Under the pieces are notes generated by a model. That model saw only the letters and a program-made list of their open reading frames with translations. It was not told where the DNA came from and made no database searches. The translations under genes and the position numbers were made by a program. Below, in pieces: positions 12,178-23,216 of a stretch of DNA of 64,000 bases (position 1 is the stretch's first letter; each line of letters begins with the position of its first letter). The DNA lies in assembly GCA_961205875.1 (NCBI GenBank), contig OY540812.1:30451098-30515097 (forward strand), given 5' to 3'. This DNA is from Sialis fuliginosa (Eukaryota > Arthropoda > Insecta > Megaloptera > Sialidae).

Positions 12178-12722
12178 CCCTTTCGCGGGCAGTACTAACT
12201 ACGTGGCTTATTTCGGTTTTGAAGATTGGAAGCGTGGCTAAAGGTTATTCTTAAAACATTAACACCAATTTGACCCCTCCAAATATCCCCAATTATTGGA
12301 GTGGTGGGGGTGGCAATATAGTTGCCAATGCCCGTTTGTGAAATGTTATGTGGCAATATAATTGCCAATGCCCAGTTGTGATTTTTTTTGGTCAAAACTG
12401 TTGTCAATGCCTGTAACAAAATTTTCAACTTTATGTTGCCAATGCCCTATTGTTTTACCTGTACGAAAGTTTATGCTTGTTTAGTTCTTTGTGAAATTAT
12501 TTGAGATGCAAATTGATCAAATTGATCGACGCCGTCATTTTACCATAAACATTTATCTTTGGGTCAATACCGTTGTTAGAAATATATTACTACAATAGAG
12601 TACCTACTAATCCGGAAAAATTTTACATACCTTTTTTTATTACTTAATTGCAAAGATTAGGCTAAAAAAATAATAATAGCATTGAACAAATTGTTTTTTA
12701 TTGCTCAATTTTTAATTCCTTA

Positions 12723-12873
12723 AACTAAAAATATACACCTTAACCACAATAAAACAATGTCACTCGACACGTGTTTCAGACCTGTTAGGCTCCTGATGAG
12801 GACTTCTTGTGAAGTCGAAACACGTGTCGAATGACATTGTTTTATTGTGGTTAAGGTGTATATTTTTAGTTTA
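12723..12873 (+). ncRNA. Hammerhead-ribozyme-like motif in an inverted repeat, copy 1
   Basis: 12784-12834 contains, in order, a stem I 5' strand (GTTA GG CTC), the core CTGATGA at 12793-12799, stem II (GACTTC, loop TTGT, GAAGTC), GAAA at 12817-12820, a very short stem III (ACACGTGT) and the cleavage-site context GTC ending at 12828, then the stem I 3' strand. This is the order of a minimal type I hammerhead as known from Penelope-like elements. One G lies between the CTGATGA core and stem II that the consensus lacks, and this copy has a C-A mismatch in stem I (GAATGAC). The arms at 12723-12777 and 12817-12873 are inverted copies. Activity is unproven. Confidence 0.55.
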
Positions 12874-13078
12874 AGTGACTAGAAACCACAGTTTTTCCGT
12901 TTTTCCAGTAGCAATTTTTAATTATTCAATATTAAAAAATCAACTCGCATTTAAAACGCGACTTGATAGTTTGAAGCGTTTGTGACGTCACAATTCATAT
13001 TCTGTCCAGTTGTTAATGTTGTTTGTATACAAAGTTTTAACGTGTGAGTTATAACATTGGGGACCTATGCTTTAGACC

Positions 13079-15191
13079 ATAGGTTCCCAAACTTATTTGG
13101 CTCACTACTCCCTTTTCAGCTATAAAAAATCACAAGGCTCCTCTGATAATTTACATTTTTAGTATTGAACATTTTTTTAGATATGTACAATAGTAGGTAC
13201 ATTAATGTACATACCTATCTAGTGTTATACATATAATAATAATATAATTTTCTATTCGGAAAAAAATTACAAAGGTATTTAAAAAAATAAAATTAAGACA
13301 TGTAAATTACACAATATGTTACTTAATTATTAATCTACTATATATAATGAAGTGCCCTGACTCACTGATAATCATTTTTTTGACCATTTCCACTCATCGG
13401 AGAACCTTGAAATTTGGTATATATATTTTCCTTGGGGGTAAAAAATAACAACTAGTGGGCCTTTTTTGAAAAAGTTCATAAATGGGGTGACAAGGGGCCC
13501 CCAATTTTTCAAAAAAAAAGTTAGAATTTTTTTATTATTTTTTTTATATTCCTTGGGTGATATAATGTAAGGTTCAAATTTCAGATTTAAAAAAAATGAA
13601 AAAAAAAGTTTTGATGTAAAAAAGTATCAAAACGAAAACCGATATTAGATTTTTTTAATTTTTTTCAAATACTTTGGTTAATTGGCAACCATGAACCCGT
13701 GTCTGATTTTTGAAAAAGATATGTTAAAGAGGAGAAAATAAACAAAATACGTTTACATATAATGCGCTTTAAGCATTTACTAAATTAATTGCAAATGTCG
13801 TAACTATGGATACATTATATTTTATTGATTATTTTTAAAAATTTTAAATGTCAGTGGCCATTTAAAATTTTGAAGTGAACAATAAAATATAACAAAAAAG
13901 AAATATAAAGAGCATAACGAACGAAAAAATATGCACAACTCTAATGTAATAAATAATTTAATTTTCATAAATAAATTTGACAAAAAAATTGAAGACAAAT
14001 AATTACAGCATTCGGACACAATTCGACCAACATTCGGCGATAGATATGTGTTCCCGGTACAAATAAAAATTAAGTAGGTATATAATGACATTTTTTAAAT
14101 CTTAAGTCATTGAATTATCAATATTTTTACTTTCATAGGTATAGGTATTTTATTATATTTATTTGTAATCATAAATATCAGAAGAATTTATATAATTTCA
14201 AATTAACATTGTAATTTTAAATGATATTATTTTAATTGTTGTTTGAAACTGTATATCTGTCATCTTTACCCAATGTATTCATACTAACCTAAAATGTACA
14301 TTTACAAAATTAAAACAAGATGTTGATTTATTGCAAATTGTTACGAAAGCTTCATTCAATTGACAAGACCTATATTTGATTGTAATTAATTAATTGTACA
14401 AAGGGTGTACGAGTATCTACAAGAGCTAATAATGTATTTATATAGACACATTGATGAATTTTTGAAAGACACGAGCAGAAAAACCAAAAATGAAATTATT
14501 TTTAATATTCATAAAATGTTCAAATCATGTAAGTACATGATGTAATACAATACATGTACCAGAAGTCATAAAATAATTTTTTGTCGTTGTCATATCAGAA
14601 ACAAATGTCATAATATGTATTTAGTATGCAATATATTTTCATACGACAAGAGTTGAAAACGCATCGTAAACAAATATACAGGTAATCCTCGACTTATAAT
14701 TGTCTTTGTCTCTTTCTTACATGCACATATTACATAAATGAAACAAACAGTTCCGGGAATTTCCCAAAAATGTAATTTATTATTATTTATGTAGATATTT
14801 TTGGGAACCCGCAACTGTTTGTTATGTATAGAAAATGCGATTCGCTTCACATCAAGGAAAACGTCCAAAGCAAAAATATGTACATATTGTACGTGTTAAC
14901 TTACAACTTATTCTATTTACGATCGATGTTTAGAAACCTATCTCGGTTGTAAGTCGAGGAATACCTGTACTACGATATATAACGTATGTCTTATCAGTTT
15001 AAGCGTAAAAAATATCAAAGTTAATATTCAATGTTTTTAAATGCTGCGAGAAGTTCAAACATGCTTGACTGATTTAAATTTACTTTTTTCCTTATTTTAT
15101 ATATTACTTACAAAATAACCAAGACGTTCCATTAAAATTTCAGGATTTGTGAAGTGTTCTGTCGTAGGAAAAGTTTAGGAAGCACTGTTCT
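13079..15191. mobile_element. Possible old hAT element
   Basis: Left end near 13079 reads CATAGGTTCCCAAACTTATT and right end near 15170-15191 reads AAAGTTTAGGAAGCACTG, an imperfect inverted pair of the CAGTGGTTCCCAAAC type used by hAT elements. No convincing 8-bp duplication, so the two ends may belong to different copies. 13360-13750 holds a separate repeat (ttgaaatttggtatatatat). No transposase found. Confidence 0.4.
14679..14967. mobile_element. Tc1/mariner (pogo-like) MITE
   Basis: Ends CAGGTAATCCTCGACTTATA and near-complement (TTGTAAGTCGAGGAATACCTG), flanked by TA (14677-14678, 14968-14969). The CAGGTATTCCTCGACTTAC type of terminus is common in pogo/Tigger-related MITEs. An inner hairpin is formed by acaaacagttccgggaa and complement. 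The 86-codon frame on its minus strand has no clear domain. Confidence 0.8.
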
Positions 15192-16110
15192 ACATCATAC
15201 TTCAATATCAACCAAATTGAGTTATTGAGGGTAAAAAATATATTGAAAAAACCTCATAGAGAAACCATATTTAGTTTGTGCAATAAAGTTTTAACAGGTA
15301 CGATTTTTCTAAAATATCTTAAAATTAATAAAATTAAAATTGATAAAAGCCCAGCTCTAATGAATAAATAAGAAAGCACTTCGTCACAGCACTATATTAT
15401 TCCGTCGCGGGAAAGTACCTACCATATAGGCCAGTCAGGATCCACTCAGGGCTAGCTACGTCACTGGTTACGATACTATATTATTGTTGGTTACGATATT
15501 TCATAAAACAGATATCGGTGCTTAGAATACATTGTCTGGAGGAATACGATAAAAGTTTTAACAGATTTTTTAGCGGAAAAGAGAATTTTGTCGCTTATAT
15601 ATGAGATTTTTAGAATCGATAACTCAATTTCGCAAAAAGTGTATCTTACGATACTTTGCTTTGGAGGGGACGATATAGAAATAATTTAACCAGGTATGTT
15701 ATAATTTAGGTATATAAAAACATAGTACCTAGCCATGGAATACGGAATTTTATAATTTACGGTTTCAATATTTTATTTTATTAATTTAGGTTACTATGAT
15801 TATGTCTCTTTAAAATATTTTGTCGAACAATTAAATGATTTTTGACACATATTAACAATTAAATATTTTGAAATGCCTATATTGATTGAAAATTTAAATA
15901 TGAAGAAACATTTCACTTCTATGAAAGGTAAAATATCGAAATTAATTATTAGGTTTGGTGTAAATTTTTCGAAACACAATTTTTCGAATCACAATTTTTT
16001 GAATCAAAATTCTTCGAATGAACAATTTTTCGAAAAATTTAAGTTTTATTGTTCAAATTTTAATTAGTTAATAAAATATTAAGTAAAGTAATATTTGGAC
16101 ATTTTACGAT
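15192..16110. other. AT-rich filler within the piggyBac-like element
   Basis: 15300-15700 is unassigned. 15960-16040 has short runs of tcgaatcacaatttttt-type repeats, which create a 64-codon low-complexity frame that is not a gene. Confidence 0.35.
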
Positions 16111-16111
16111 A

Positions 16112-17064
16112 TCCATACTAATATTATAAATGCGAAAGTGTGTTTGTCTGTCTGTTTTCTGTTTGTTACCTTTTCACGGCTAAACCGCTTTACCGATTTT
16201 GATGAAATTTGGCAGTGAGATAGCTTGCATCCCGAGGACGGACATAGGCTATTTCGTATCTTAAAAATTCAACCCCTAAGAAATTGCAAGGGGGTGGAAA
16301 TTTTTTATTTTTTTTTAGTAATTATTATTTTACCCCCCGATACACATGAAGGGTTGTAAGTGGTTTTATTCGATCCGGCGGGAAAAATACCACGGGGGCG
16401 TAGGTTTTAGGGGGCAAAACAACCCTCTATCTCGCATAGGAGCCGAGATATTTACGATTTTGTATAATGAAAGAAAACTAAAAATAAGAAAATTTTTATA
16501 TTTTACCCCCTGTCACATATGAAGAGTTGTAATTGATTACATTCGATCTGGCGGGCAAAAATACTACGGAAGAGGGATTATTAGGGGGACAAAACAACCC
16601 CTTATCTTACATAGGAGTCGCGACTTATATTATAAATGCGAAAGTGTATCTCTCAGTCTGTCTATTTGTTACCTGTTCATGACTAAACTGCTTTACCGAT
16701 TTTGATGAAATTTGGCAGTGAGATAGCTTACATCCCGAGGACGGATTAAGGCTATTTCGTATCTCGAAAATTCAACTCCTAAGGAATTGCAAGGGAGAGG
16801 AAAATTTTTAATTTTTTTTAGTAATTAATATTTTACCCGTTACATATGAGGGTTGTAAGTGGTTTTATTCGATCCAGCGGGAAAAATACCACGGGGGTGG
16901 GGGTTTTAGGGCGGAAAAACCCCTCTATCTCGCATAGGAGCCGACACATTTACGATTTTGTATAATTAAAGAAAACTAAAAATAAGATAAATTTAATATT
17001 TTACCCCCTGTCACATATGAAGGGTTTCGAAATCCACGCGAGCGAAGTCGCGGGTAGCAGCTAG
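16112..17064 (+). mobile_element. Non-autonomous Helitron with internally duplicated 5' region
   Basis: Starts TCCATACTAATATTATAAAT after A (16111) and ends with the hairpin CGCGAGCGAAGTCGCG followed by GGTAGCAGCTAG (CTAG at 17061-17064) before T (17065). This 5'-TC, 3' hairpin plus CTAG and A/T insertion site define Helitrons. The body is a direct duplication: 16120-16615 and 16627-17030 both start with attataaatgcgaaagtgt and share ctttaccgattttgatgaaa. No Rep/helicase coding. Confidence 0.85.
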
Positions 17065-17186
17065 TATATTATAAAAATATATAAAATATATATAAAAGAA
17101 AAAGCATGTTATCATGTCGGGTGGGCATAATTACTTTATGTTTAATTAAATTAATTTCCCCGGGTAACACCGGGCCAATGCGCTAG
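17065..17186 (+). mobile_element. 3' end of a second Helitron family
   Basis: 17155-17186 reads CCCCGGGTAACACCGGG (hairpin), then CCAATGCGCTAG (CTAG 17183-17186) followed by T. The same terminus occurs on the minus strand at 40291-40325 and, without the hairpin, at 60580-60591. The Helitron ending at 17064 appears to abut it. Confidence 0.7.
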
Positions 17187-17865
17187 TTATTAATAAAAGA
17201 GAAAAAAGTTTTTCAATGTGAAGGATGAATTTGGTGTTTTGCCTTTAATGGAATAACACCATACTTCAAATAATCGAATAAAATAATGAAACTTATGTCA
17301 TTCAAAAGGTACTGTGCCATAGATGTACACAACAAATCATGTTTGTATGTTGCCGTTAAGGAAGGTAAAATAAAGTTGCCACGCACACATGATTTTCCCT
17401 CTCGCTGTTTGTTTATTTCTCCTCGCATCGTTCAACAGCATAAAAATATTCACCAAGCGGCAAAAATAAATAGTTTTGGGTTTCTATCAAACGTAGAAAA
17501 TGCGTATAGAGATTTCAATTCGCGTTCAATTGCAGTGTTTTTATTTGGAAATTTTTGTCGTAAAAGCTTTTACGCTTGATAATAGAAAATGAAGTAAGTT
17601 TCCAATTTTTAATTTATTCATTTTTAATTATAGGTTAGGTTAGGTTAGATTAGATACTGTGCATAAAAAAAATCATGTGTGAAACAAATTAAAAACGTAC
17701 ATTGTGTAATAAAGCATTTTACAACATTTTATAATATTAAAAAAGTCCCTCTTTGCCCTTTCGGGGCTCCCCAAGTTCACCCAGAGCCAGCAGGGCTCCC
17801 TTTGGTTTCCCCAATACCGCCAAAAAAGTGCTGTGGCAACTATTTTGCCAATGCCCACGAAAGGG
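17187..17865. other. Right part of the piggyBac-like element, no gene recognised
   Basis: A 97-codon frame at 17286-17579 (+) reads MKLMSFKRYCAIDVHNKSC at its start. I do not recognise it, and it may be chance. 17635-17655 contains three tandem copies of the TTAGG word (aggttaggttaggttag). 17755-17825 is GC-richer. Confidence 0.3.
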
Positions 17866-18424
17866 TTAATCAAATGTACTAAATTATAAATATTTGTTGA
17901 TATTTGATTACTGCCATTATTGCATCATAATCTATAGACACTTAACTATAAAATATCTTAATTTGATGAAAATGGGCTAATGGGTGTCAAAATGGTTGAT
18001 TTTTAAACTAATTATTATTACTTTAATTTATTTATTAATTATTATATTATCATAGCATTTTCTCGACATTGTTTACAATTTTACGATTCTTTGTTTTATA
18101 ACTTTTGTGTCGTTGTACTTCATGATTTTGTAATCATTAGCAAGTGGTCATCACTGGATGTCCATTACTGGTTTTACTGTGACCATTACTGGAGAAAAAA
18201 ACATGAACAAAATAATAATAATAATAAATAATAACAGGATATAATTTAAAAACCAAACTATATTTGCGAACTTTGGTAATTATGTAAATAGATTTGATAA
18301 AGATGTATACCTACTTGTTTTATTAGTAACATGATTTCATGAGAATTATAAAAAAAATAATAAAATAAATCCCCAAATACAGTATACTTTGCTCTTAAAG
18401 CATCCAATACTGGTGCCAGTACCT
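17866..18424 (+). mobile_element. PIF/Harbinger-type MITE G copy 1, right part
   Basis: Continues MITE G after the piggyBac insertion (aaatatttgttgatatttga through ACTGGTGCCAGTACC) and parallels 39110-39584 throughout. Followed by TTA, the expected target trinucleotide. Confidence 0.72.
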
Positions 18425-18559
18425 TATGTCAAAATGCAGATTAATAAAAAAAATATTTATGCATACATTAATCACGAAATTCAGTAAATGTAAATAAATA
18501 TATTTTCTTATCAACTGTGTTTGCAGAAATGTGTGTATAGGCACATATGTAATATTTAC

Positions 18560-19200
18560 ATAACTTGGGCGTCGATAAATGTAAATAAACGTCAATACAT
18601 AGTTTACAACAAGTTAATAGTTAATGATACTATCATTCAAAAAATATATTTTCAACTAGCTATTATCCACGATTTCGTCCGTGTCATATAAAATACAGGT
18701 GGTCCGGTTTGGGATACAGATATTTTAGGAGCTGATTCCTTGTCTCATTGTAAGTAAAATATTGTACGGGGGGCTCTATCTTCAATACCCTCTGAGCTAC
18801 AGGTTGTTTAAAAACATCCTTCAGAGTAGTACTTACAAACAAAGATTATCTCATAACTTCCAAAGTAACATAGTTAAAGCAACCACAATGAGTCAGTTTC
18901 ATAGGTAATTAGTTAACGTATTTTTCAGTATTAGCGTTATTGCTAGCCGTGTTTCCAGTTCAGAGTTATTGCTTATCAAAGTCGAGAAATATATATTTAT
19001 TTTTTTGAAAATTTTTATGAAAATGACATTTTTCTCCAAAAGTATCTACAATATGTGGTATTTTTAATCATTATTTTGGTGTGTCATAATGTCACCTATG
19101 TTACAAATTCACCATACAAAGCTTGGACCTGGGTCTTACAGTTTTCCATTTATCTAAATTAATCCCCAAAGTGACTATTTTGCGACCTACCCTTACTTTT
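18560..19200 (-). mobile_element. Repeat H copy 2
   Basis: Matches 58770-59310 directly and 3330-3720 in inverse orientation. It contains the Helitron-like terminus ctagctattatccacgattt at about 18655 on the minus strand. Non-coding. Confidence 0.6.
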
Positions 19201-19579
19201 TTTTTAAATTCAATTATGAAACGCCTTGTATACAGGATGTATAATTATTATAGGACCAGGCATTAATTTCTGTAACTATTGATAATATCAAAACAGTTCA
19301 AATAAGAAATATCTCTGGTTTTTTAATGTGAAGAGGAATACAGAATACAGCATCAAAATTTATTTTGCTAGTACGAGGAAGTTGTGCATTTACTTGGCAG
19401 ATTTATTTTAATTTTAATTACATAGCTTTGAAATTTGTCCTTGTAGTTTTGATCCTCTTATATTATAAGTGTAGGTACTTACATTTAATACATAAGTTTT
19501 ATGCGTAGATTTCAAATAACTCTGTGAAAAAAACTTATGTTTAAATCGAAAAGTAAAAAATATTTACTTTTGAATTGCG

Positions 19580-20030
19580 TCATAGTACAGGGAAATTAGA
19601 TTTTAATTAAAACATAATCCTTCGATTAAATTTTATTTCGGAAATGTATCCAATAGTATTTCTCATTAAATAATTCAATGAGTCAGAAGTTGTTGCGTTT
19701 AGGGGAAAGTGGGGTAAAAAGGATATGTTAGATCAAATGCATGAAAATAATGAATGTCCCTGTACTAAATAGTTTATAACGTATATTAAGTAATTAATGA
19801 GGTCAAAATTAATGTTGGGAAGAGTACAGAGGGTTATAGAATGACAAAAAAATAATAAGGCAAAATTAATTATTTTGTAACGGTAAATATTTATTTACAT
19901 AAAATTGACACGTGTGCAGTAATATTAGGTTTTATTAAGGAAAATATGGAAAGATTAGAAATACCTCCTGAAATGGCTTCAGAAATACTTTATCTTTAAG
20001 AAACCGAAGAGTCCAACTCAAAAATGGCGC
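19580..20030 (+). repeat. Repeat N copy 1, carrying a conserved short open frame
   Basis: Close direct copy of 45600-46035. Its 3' part is open for about 50 codons in both copies and ends with MERLEIPPEMASEILYL and a stop (here 19946-19999, 54 nt identical between copies). No recognisable family; it could be the last exon of a transposon gene or chance. Confidence 0.5.
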
Positions 20031-20200
20031 TGGCAGGGGGTTATAAGCAGTAATTAATTTTACTCCCCCCCTTTCTAACTAGGCAACTACTGACTCAAAT
20101 AATCTAAAAAAAAATGGTTTTCCATACGGATATTTTGTTCTTCTTTTGGTTTTTTTTTAAATTATTGCGATTCCTCACACTTTTTCCAGTTTTAGGTTTG

Positions 20201-21024
20201 CTTCCTCGCAATATCGAAGATACGAAAAGCTATGTGATCGTTTCAGATTGAGACAAAAAAAAAGTTCTCCAATTTCAAAATTTTAAATTTATTTATCCGT
20301 TTCACGTCAAGACAAACACTTTTCGTTCCGTGTCTGTCTGTCTGTCCGTGTGTCCGTGTGTCCGTTTGTCCGTCCGTCCGTCCGTCTCTCCCCTGAATCC
20401 TTGTCACACGCATAACTCATGAACCACTGAACCGATATTATTGAAACTTGGTCGGATGGTTGGGTTTGGTTTGAGGACGGTCCCATTTCAACATCATCAA
20501 AATCGTGTGTAAGGGGGAGGGGTGTCACCCCAAAATATTTAGTTTTTCAAGATATCTCAAGAACGATACATGTTACGAGAAAATTTTATAGAATATTTTT
20601 TGTAGAGAATTAAATTTCCTATAATATGGGTCTACTACGTTTGTTGTAAAATATTCCCTTACAAAGATTTATCTAAATTAATTTTAAAAATTCGTGTTTT
20701 GTTTTTCTTAATTGATATTTGATTGGATATATTAAGTGTCATTTTGACGTTTTAAATGTCACTTTGGCGTTTTAAATGTCACTTTGACGTTTTAAATGTC
20801 ATTTTGACATTTGCATAAATTTAGATTTAGATTGAAATTGTCAAAAAATTAAAAATATATGAAAAAATATTCAGGTGCGTTTTAAGAAAAAATTCGAACT
20901 AAGATTTTTTAGTAAAATTTGTATAAAAATTAAATGGTTAACCAATGCCAGGCAATTTATCTGAACACTATCGGTTTTAGTGAATTTAGCACGAGGAAGC
21001 ACTGTGCATTTACTTGGCAGATGT
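20201..21024 (+). repeat. Repeat A copy 1
   Basis: Starts CTTCCTCGCAATATCGAAGA and ends cactgtgcatttacttggca. Features include a degenerate CTGTCCGT tract (20333-20388), atgaaccactgaaccgatat, and three to four copies of AAATGTCATTTTGACGTTTT near 20740-20815. All copies in the window (21041, 26966 reverse, 44845) share this order. Open frames on the minus strand here (PSDQVSIISVQWFMSYACDK) come from the repeat and recur in every copy; no known domain. Confidence 0.75.
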
Positions 21025-21040
21025 TTTTATCAGTATTTTG

Positions 21041-23196
21041 CTTCCTCGCAATATCGAAGATACGAGAAGCTATGTGATCTTTCAGATTGAGACAAAAAAA
21101 ATGTTCTCCGATTTCAAAATTTCAATTGATTTATCCGTTTCACGTCAAGACATACACTTTTCGTTCCGTGTCTGTCTGTCTATCCGTCTGTGTGTTCGTG
21201 CGTCCGTCTGTCCCTTGAATCCTTGTCACACGCATAACTCATGAACCACTGAACCAATATTATTGAAATTTGGTAGGATGGTTGGATCTGGTTTGAGGAC
21301 GGTCCCATTTCAAAATCATCAAACTCGTATGTAAGGGGGAGGAGTGACACCCCAAAAGATTTATTTTTCCAAGATATCTCAAGAACGACACATGTTACGT
21401 AAAAATTTTATAGAATATTTTTTGTAGAGTATTAAATTTTTTATAATATGGGTATACAACGTTTGTTGTAAAATTTTCCCTTACAAAGATTTATCTCAAT
21501 TTATTTTAAAAATTCGTGTTTTGTTTTTCTAAATTGATATTTGCTTGGATATACGCTAGGAAACCATCGCGACTAGCGCCGCCCAGTGGCGAAAATTAAC
21601 ATTTTTGGGTTTATGTCAAACGTATAAATTCAAACTGTCATAAAATTATTATTAAAAAATCTATATAATTTACTGTGACTAATCAATATAACGAATATTT
21701 TTGTAACTCACACGAATTTGTATTCCCTCGAGTAATGGCTAAAAATACAAGTAGCCCCATTTGTTGTGTACCCAATCAAAAAGTGCATCGCTTTGTTATA
21801 TACCAGAATTACATTTTCTTACATTTTAATATGCATTTTAAAAACTTTGTTTCTTGTACAGCCTACGATCAACGCTGTATAAATTGAAGCTAGAAGTGTA
21901 ATTTGGTAAAAAAAATATTGTTTCCTGATTTTTTTACTTAGTTTTTAGTGCAACATATTTTTTTTAAATATGTATTTCTTCACCATTATATTGGCTAATA
22001 TCATTGGTAACGCTATTCATATTTGGTTATATTATGGTTGATCTCAATTTTTTGGAGCTTTAGGAAGAATTTAAGCTAAATTACGAGTTTGCGCGATGAT
22101 GTCCCCCCGATTTATTCAATTTTTACTGCTTAGAACCGAAAATTAGCAATGTTATGGCTTTTTCACCCTGTGAAAGTGGTGTTTTTTGATTGTATTTTAT
22201 CTAACTGATCTCAATTGATTCGTTTAAGTATCAGTTACAAATATCAATCATAATATAACCCTATCGTCGATTTAGATTGTGAAATAAATCGAAAAAACGG
22301 GGGGAGGGGAACTTGATGTTCACCCTTTTATCCAATTTTTAGAGGTGAAGTTATTTTTTTCGTGTTCAGCGGCTCAAAATCTATAAGAATTAACTTAAAC
22401 ATCGTTGTTCCGGAAAATTTCCCATTTTGATCATTTTCTCTGTTTCATTGGTTGGACTATTCGGAGATATTCGCACTTTTGTAATCCACCATATACATTT
22501 ACATTAGATACGCATATCCATGAATCATAATAGGAATATTTCGCTTTAATATAACATACATAACTTTATGTTCGACCTCCGTAATTTTCGTATTGGATAA
22601 AATAAGAAATTTGAAAATAAAAAAAAATAAAAATGCCATAAAAAAAGTTAATAAAAAATTTAAAAAAATGGTTTTTAAGACCATATATCAACCTTAAGTT
22701 TTCCTGAAATTTTCATCCAATTATATGTAGCCATTAAGTAAAAAAAAATATATTTTCGATTTTCAAATTTTAATTAATTACAGCTAAAATAATTTTCAAA
22801 ATTAATTAAAACTTAGTGAAATACTTCTTCAGATAGAGGTGCATAAATAAAAAAAAAATTAGCGAAATCGAAACATAGGCACACTGCTAATGACACACTC
22901 GGCTATCCCGATTATAGTATTTTTGAAAGTACAAACCCAGTTTTGCTAGCGTCGCTCACTAGGTGGCGACGTGTCGTTTTTGACAGATGGTTTCCTAGCG
23001 TATATTAAATGTCATTTTGACAATTGTCAAAAAATTAAAAATATACGAAAAAATAATCAGATGTATCTTGAGAAAAATTTCGAAGGAATATTTTTTAGTA
23101 AAATTGTATAAAAATTAAATGGTTAACCAATTCCAGGCAATTTCTCTCAACACTATCGGTTTTTATTTAAATTGTTGAATAATTAACTACCTTTTA
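21041..23196 (+). repeat. Repeat A copy 2, split by a Tc1-like element
   Basis: Head-to-tail neighbour of copy 1, separated by about 17 bp. The left part is 21041-21551 and the right part 23003-23196. The right end is truncated where the next foldback begins. Confidence 0.72.
21552..23002. mobile_element. TA-target element (Tc1/mariner-like) inside repeat A
   Basis: Perfect 17-bp termini TACGCTAGGAAACCATC and complement. Comparison with the uninterrupted repeat A copies (ttggatatattaaatgtc) shows the empty site and a TA duplication (21550-21551, 23003-23004). Inner GC-rich patches gcgccgcccagtggcg and aggtggcgacgtgtcg are partly complementary. A 70-codon frame (21675-21887, +) contains SSPICCVPNQ, faintly reminiscent of a THAP zinc-finger start, too short to call. 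No transposase core. Confidence 0.78.
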
Positions 23197-23216
23197 GTCC
23201 AAGTAAATTAGATATT

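Larger units (their letters stand above)
12178..17865. mobile_element. piggyBac-like element, 5.7 kb, filled with nested insertions
   Basis: Both ends carry CCCTTTCG(C/T)GGGCA inverted repeats, flanked by TTAA (12174-12177 and 17866-17869), the target site and duplication of piggyBac transposases. Subterminal copies of TTGCCAATGCCC lie at 12310-12450 and 17840-17857. Removing it rejoins MITE G exactly. I found no piggyBac transposase. The interior is taken up by the hammerhead-like repeat (12723-12873), hAT-like pieces, a pogo-like MITE (14679-14967) and Helitrons (16112-17186). Confidence 0.82.

Noticed and set aside
15873..16067. 64-codon frame rich in Asn, Phe and Ser
   Set aside because: It is produced by short imperfect repeats of tcgaatcacaattttt; low complexity and no start context.
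17286..17579. 97-codon frame (CAIDVHNKSCLYVAVKEGKI)
   Set aside because: No recognisable family, and it lies inside the piggyBac-like element; kept only as a note in the region entry.
20307..20528. Minus-strand frame with PSDQVSIISVQWFMSYACDKD, also seen at 27444-27647 and 44912-45106
   Set aside because: It recurs because it lies in repeat A and is built partly from the CTGTCCGT tract; it has no consistent start or length between copies.
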